Source: Extensimonas soli
Lineage (GTDB): Bacteria > Pseudomonadota > Gammaproteobacteria > Burkholderiales > Burkholderiaceae_C
Reading direction: 5' to 3'
Assembly: GCF_029211265.1 (NCBI RefSeq)
Contig: NZ_JARGEL010000003.1
Coordinates: 1 to 51,375, forward strand
Length of the DNA: 51,375 nucleotides
The notes beneath the pieces are model-generated. The model was given only the letters and a program-made list of their open reading frames with translations, ran no database searches and had not been told where the DNA came from. Positions within the stretch are counted from its first letter, which is position 1. The number at the start of each line of letters is the position of its first letter. The translations under genes were made by a program, and so were the position numbers. This document shows positions 49,401 through 51,375 of this stretch, piece after piece.

Positions 49401-49535
49401 GCCGTCGCCGCCGCCTACGGCTGGACCGACTACGCGCCCGACTGGAGCGACGAGGACATCCTGCGCCGCCTGCTGGCGCTGAACCGAGTGGCCAGTGAGG
49501 AGCCCGGCTTGAAGGGCAGCACGGCTGAGCGGTAG
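46458..49535 (+). CDS. MmeI-like type IIL restriction-modification enzyme
   Basis: This 1025-residue single-chain enzyme joins an endonuclease and an adenine methyltransferase. The N-terminal nuclease domain carries the D-x9-E-x-K form of the PD-(D/E)xK motif: Asp67, Glu77, Lys79 in GYADVFYRDHFAWENK, as in MmeI, so cleavage activity is expected. A helical spacer (about 140-330) is followed by the N6-adenine methyltransferase motif I DPACGSGNF (372-380) and NPPF (500-503). The target-recognition domain lies about 590-880 and sets sequence specificity, which cannot be read by eye. Family members cut about 20 bases from the site and modify one strand. A copy of the dispersed repeat (49119-49153) is translated in the C-terminal region. 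The gene follows gph by 39 bases, where many relatives carry trp genes, suggesting insertion. Confidence 0.9.
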   Translation: MTPADFIAKWGPDGPAYALNEEQGAQSYFLDLCELLGVPKPGSGDVADEYLFERSSRVLGEARGYADVFYRDHFAWENKAPGKNLDAALRQLQQYSLALANPPLLVVCDRLTIRIHTQFNGHPSQTHTVRLDQLDQPAARELLRRLWTAPESFRPQLTNRAITEAAAQSFATLAEQLRRRGHHPDAVAHFLTQCLFCFFAEDVGLLPGRMFERLVGNRHLNSDRLTQGLQQLFAIMRDGGLYGPDDLPWFNGGLFARIEVPRLEVPDVTELRKAAALNWSAIDVSIFGTLFERGLDPAKRSQLGAHYTDPATIARIIDPVITRPLLQQWEHFTQELKGLTAKIKKHGDAAYQKAHARFVAWLQTLAGFRILDPACGSGNFLFLGLKALKDVELYCVTQAANLGLAREQDLVTGPHNVLGIELNEYAAELARVSIWIGEIQWRIAHGYTPRTNPVLEPLEQIECRDALLAWVGGAQGAEEGQGPPRPVEAAWPKADVVVGNPPFLGGSKKRRELGAEYFDALNAVHANRVPGAADLVCYWFDKARAAIASGQLQRAGLVATNSIRGGKNRAVLDAIVRDSRIYDAWADEPWVNEGAAVRVSIVCFGASEQAARLDGQEVLGIHADLTRSRTDGTGVDLTTVKPLAEAGATCFMGASKKAPFDIDGALARQWLRLPNPNGRSNAEVLRPLCNGIDITRRWGDRWIVDFGTEMTLADAALFEAPFAYVEQVVKPIAVKNRDKQVARHWWRHARPRVEMRAALAPLPRYIVTAAVAKHRSFIWMHHAVLADQATLAIARADDTTFGILHSRFHELWSLRTGTWLGVGNDPRYTPTTCFETFPFPAGLTPADTAHQRTEAVEGGALIPAGLAEAGTAIADDSEPNKPQAKAQQAQAATKTISLRAAATAIAQAAQRLDTLRQAWLNPPEWTQRVPEVVPLGMEQSPYPERIVPRPGFEKDLQQRTLTKLYNQRPAWLAQAHAELDAAVAAAYGWTDYAPDWSDEDILRRLLALNRVASEEPGLKGSTAER
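49119..49153 (+). repeat. Dispersed short AT-rich repeat inside the MmeI-like gene
   Basis: GCAAGCACAAGCAGCTACTA then AAACAATATCGCTGC; in frame, encoding QAQAATKTISL in the C-terminal domain. Confidence 0.6.
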
Positions 49536-50071
49536 ACCGCAAAGCGTGGTGCGCTGCCACGCGCGGGGCCTTCGGGCGGCACGGTGGGCAAGGCCGGGCA
49601 ACCCCGGCTGCTTTGCGGCGCGGGTTCAAATCGGAATCGAACCCGCGTCCGTCCCGCTCCGGCCAAAAGCACGCCTATTGACGCCCTTGACGCCCTTGAT
49701 GCCCATTCCGGTTGGCGAATGGCACACTCTATCGCCGCACGAAATGCGGCAAATAATTTGTTCCTGCGGAGAAAGCGCCCAATAATCTCCGCATGAAAAG
49801 CGGCGATTACAGATACATCTGGCAGGCCAGCGACTGGCCGAACTGGCGCTTCGACCTGGCGGCGCTCGCTGCTCCCATGGCCGAGGTCAGTCGCGCCCAA
49901 GGCGTGCTGCTTGGCCGTCTGGCCGACGTCGGCATGGCGCTGCGCGATCAGGCCAGCCTGGCCGCGCTCACCGAGGACGTGGTCAAGACCAGCGAGATCG
50001 AGGGCGAGCAGCTCAACGTCGAATCGGTGCGTTCGAGCATCGCGCGCCGGTTGGGCGTGGACATCGGCGCC

Positions 50072-50240
50072 CTAGGAGCCTGTCGGACTTTGGGCGTCGA
50101 TAGCGAGAATGCGCCCCGGCGAGACCAGTTTTTGCCGGATTCGCAGCCCCATAGTGGTGCTATGGGGCAAGAAGACGGTAAAAAATGGGCCGCTGCGGCG
50201 CATTCGCAGCCGACGATTCCAAAGTCCGACGGGCTCCTAG
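50072..50240. repeat. Palindromic element A in fic, flanked by CTAG
   Basis: A 161-base core (50076-50236) lies between two CTAG copies (50072-50075 and 50237-50240). The 22-base ends are inverted: CTAGGAGCCTGTCGGACTTT... with ...AAAGTCCGACGGGCTCCTAG (one mismatch). The inside is also largely self-complementary, with centre GCCCCATAG/CTATGGGGC. No transposase is encoded. A CTAG target duplication is compatible with IS5-type (YTAR) mobilisation. Confidence 0.8.
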
Positions 50241-50402
50241 TGTAGTGTTCGACGCTATCTGCGACATAAAACCGCGTCTTTTCGGCCTGGGCCGCGTTGC
50301 AAATCCTCGCGATACCACCCGGTATCGCTGCGGTTTGCGCCTTGCCCAGACCAAAAATCCATCGGTTTTATTTGTCGCATCAAGCATCAAACACTACACT
50401 AG
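50237..50402. repeat. Palindromic element B in fic, flanked by CTAG
   Basis: A 158-base core (50241-50398) lies between CTAG copies at 50237 and 50399. The ends TGTAGTGTTCGACGCT and the mirrored AGCATCAAACACTACA pair for about 35 bases with few mismatches. The middle continues as a palindrome: CTGGGC/GCCCAG, GCAAA/TTTGC and the central GCGATACC/GGTATCGC. The centre matches that of the lpxA-lpxB element. No coding capacity is present. Confidence 0.82.
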
Positions 50403-51375
50403 CCCCGGTCGATCGCCACGTCGAAGGCGTGGTCGAGATGGTGCTCGATGCCACGGCCAACTGTGAGGCTCCGGTGACGCGAGAGCGCTTGTTTGGCTGG
50501 CATGCCGCGCTGTTTCCTACGGGTTACTCGGGCCTCTCCAAGATCAAAGTTGCTGGCTGGCGAGACGATGCCAGTGGCCCGATGCAGGTGGTGTCCGGTG
50601 CCATCGGCCGCCAGCGCGTGCACTTCGAGGCGCCGCCTGCGCAGCGGCTGGAGGCTGAAACCAGCCGCTTCCTGGACTGGCTCCACAGCACATCACGCGA
50701 ACCGCCGCTGCTCAAGGCTGGCCTTGGTCACCTGTGGTTCGTCACCTTGCACCCGTTCGACGACGGCAACGGGCGTATCGCTCGGGCCATCGGCGACTTG
50801 CTGCTGGCGCGCGCCGACGGTAGCCCGCAACGCTTCTACAGCTTGTCGGCGCAAATCCAGCGCGAACGCAAGGCCTACTACGACATCCTGGAGCGGACCC
50901 AGAAGCGGTCGATGGACGTCACCGAGTGGCTCGCCTGGTTTTTCGACACGCTCCATCGCGCCGTCGATCAGGCGCAGCACACGCTCGATGCCGTACTGGC
51001 CAAGGCACGTTTCTGGCAGCATTGGGCGGCCACCCCCTTGAACGAGCGTCAGGTGAAGCTGCTCAACCGGTTGCTCGACGGGTTCGAAGGCAAGCTCACC
51101 AGCAGCAAGTGGGGATCCATAGCCAAGTGCTCGCCGGACACGGCACTGCGCGACATCAACGATCTGCTGGCGCGCGGCGTGCTGCGAAAATCGAATGCGG
51201 GCGGGCGCAGTACCAGCTACGAGTTGAACCCAGATTGTCCATGAGGCGGTGCTGCGCACCTACGCGGGCGCTGGCGGACGTCTGCCGGTCATTTTGGCCG
51301 CGGCTTCGGCGTCCATGGCACCGGCCATGGACTTCTCACCCGCGACCAAACTGCCTCGCCAGCCGCCTCGCCATC

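Larger units (their letters stand above)
49793..51244 (+). pseudogene. Class II Fic (AMP-transferase) gene broken by two palindromic elements
   Basis: Left part (49793-50071) encodes the N-terminus with an inhibitory-helix motif of the form (S/T)xxxE(G/N), here TSEIEG. Right part (50399-51244) contains the Fic motif HPFDDGNGR with the catalytic His and a C-terminal winged-helix region (LNERQVKLLNRLLDGFEG). Removing 50072-50398 joins DIGAL to APVDRH in frame and restores a protein of about 374 residues, the usual length for this Fic class. The interrupting 327 bases hold two elements; the first is readable in frame, the second brings a TAG stop at 50243-50245, giving a 150-residue truncated product. 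The right part could restart from an internal TTG at 50297, but a functional enzyme is unlikely. Fic proteins of this type AMPylate targets such as gyrase. Confidence 0.85.

Noticed and set aside
47433-49601. A 722-codon minus-strand frame opposite the MmeI-like gene
   Set aside because: No domain-like features; the plus-strand protein has clear catalytic motifs over the same region.
49619-49647. Hairpin CGCGGGTTC/GAACCCGCG with GGTTCAAATC, resembling a tRNA T-arm
   Set aside because: No acceptor stem, anticodon arm or D-arm can be formed around it, so it is not a tRNA; it could be a decayed end used by mobile DNA, but nothing else supports that.

Overview
The window looks like a chromosomal segment of a high-GC betaproteobacterium, most likely of the family Comamonadaceae (Acidovorax/Comamonas/Alicycliphilus-like). 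This is inferred from the gene order rpsB-tsf-pyrH-frr-uppS-cdsA-dxr-rseP-bamA-skp-lpxD-fabZ-lpxA-lpxB-rnhB, from a phasin, a Kdo hydroxylase and DUF4148 proteins, and from a short AT-rich repeat inside genes that I recall from this family. No rRNA, complete tRNA or CRISPR array was seen.

Layout. (1) 1-7339: a minus-strand accessory block bounded on the left by what look like insertion-sequence end repeats. In transcription order it holds AbiEi antitoxin, AbiEii nucleotidyltransferase toxin, a TPR/LA2681-like HEPN protein and a 1263-residue SIR2-domain protein, closed by an intrinsic terminator at 154-178. It reads as an anti-phage island, and the HEPN+SIR2 pair is the best candidate for an undescribed system. 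(2) 7340-7890: no recognisable gene. (3) 7891-14883: housekeeping and accessory metabolism: a persulfide dioxygenase-rhodanese fusion, coaX, a minus-strand TetR/TPR/photolyase cluster, a phasin and an isolated rmlD. (4) 14884-30519: one long plus-strand cluster for translation factors, UMP kinase, isoprenoid/phospholipid precursors, outer-membrane assembly and lipid A. A 163-bp palindromic repeat lies between lpxA and lpxB. (5) 30520-37352: carAB, greA, a DUF4149 membrane protein and a Kdo hydroxylase. (6) 37353-42447: rpsT, murJ, a SirB1-like protein and an OmpR/EnvZ-type two-component system. (7) 42448-44892: a duplicated module of DUF4148 secreted protein plus divergent LysR regulator, whose second LysR copy is eroded to a stub. 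(8) 44893-46418: rpe and gph. (9) 46458-51244: a second accessory block with an MmeI-like single-chain restriction-modification enzyme and a class II Fic gene broken by two adjacent palindromic elements, each flanked by CTAG. The last 131 bases (51245-51375) show nothing I recognise.

How it fits together. The central cluster couples protein synthesis (S2, EF-Ts, RRF) to envelope building: UppS and Dxr feed the lipid carrier, CdsA phospholipids, BamA/Skp/RseP outer-membrane protein assembly and stress signalling, and LpxD/FabZ/LpxA/LpxB lipid A. KdoO and MurJ, further on, also act on the envelope. Both ends carry defence genes next to mobile-element traces, and the non-coding palindromes plus short in-frame repeats show active small-repeat turnover even in core genes.
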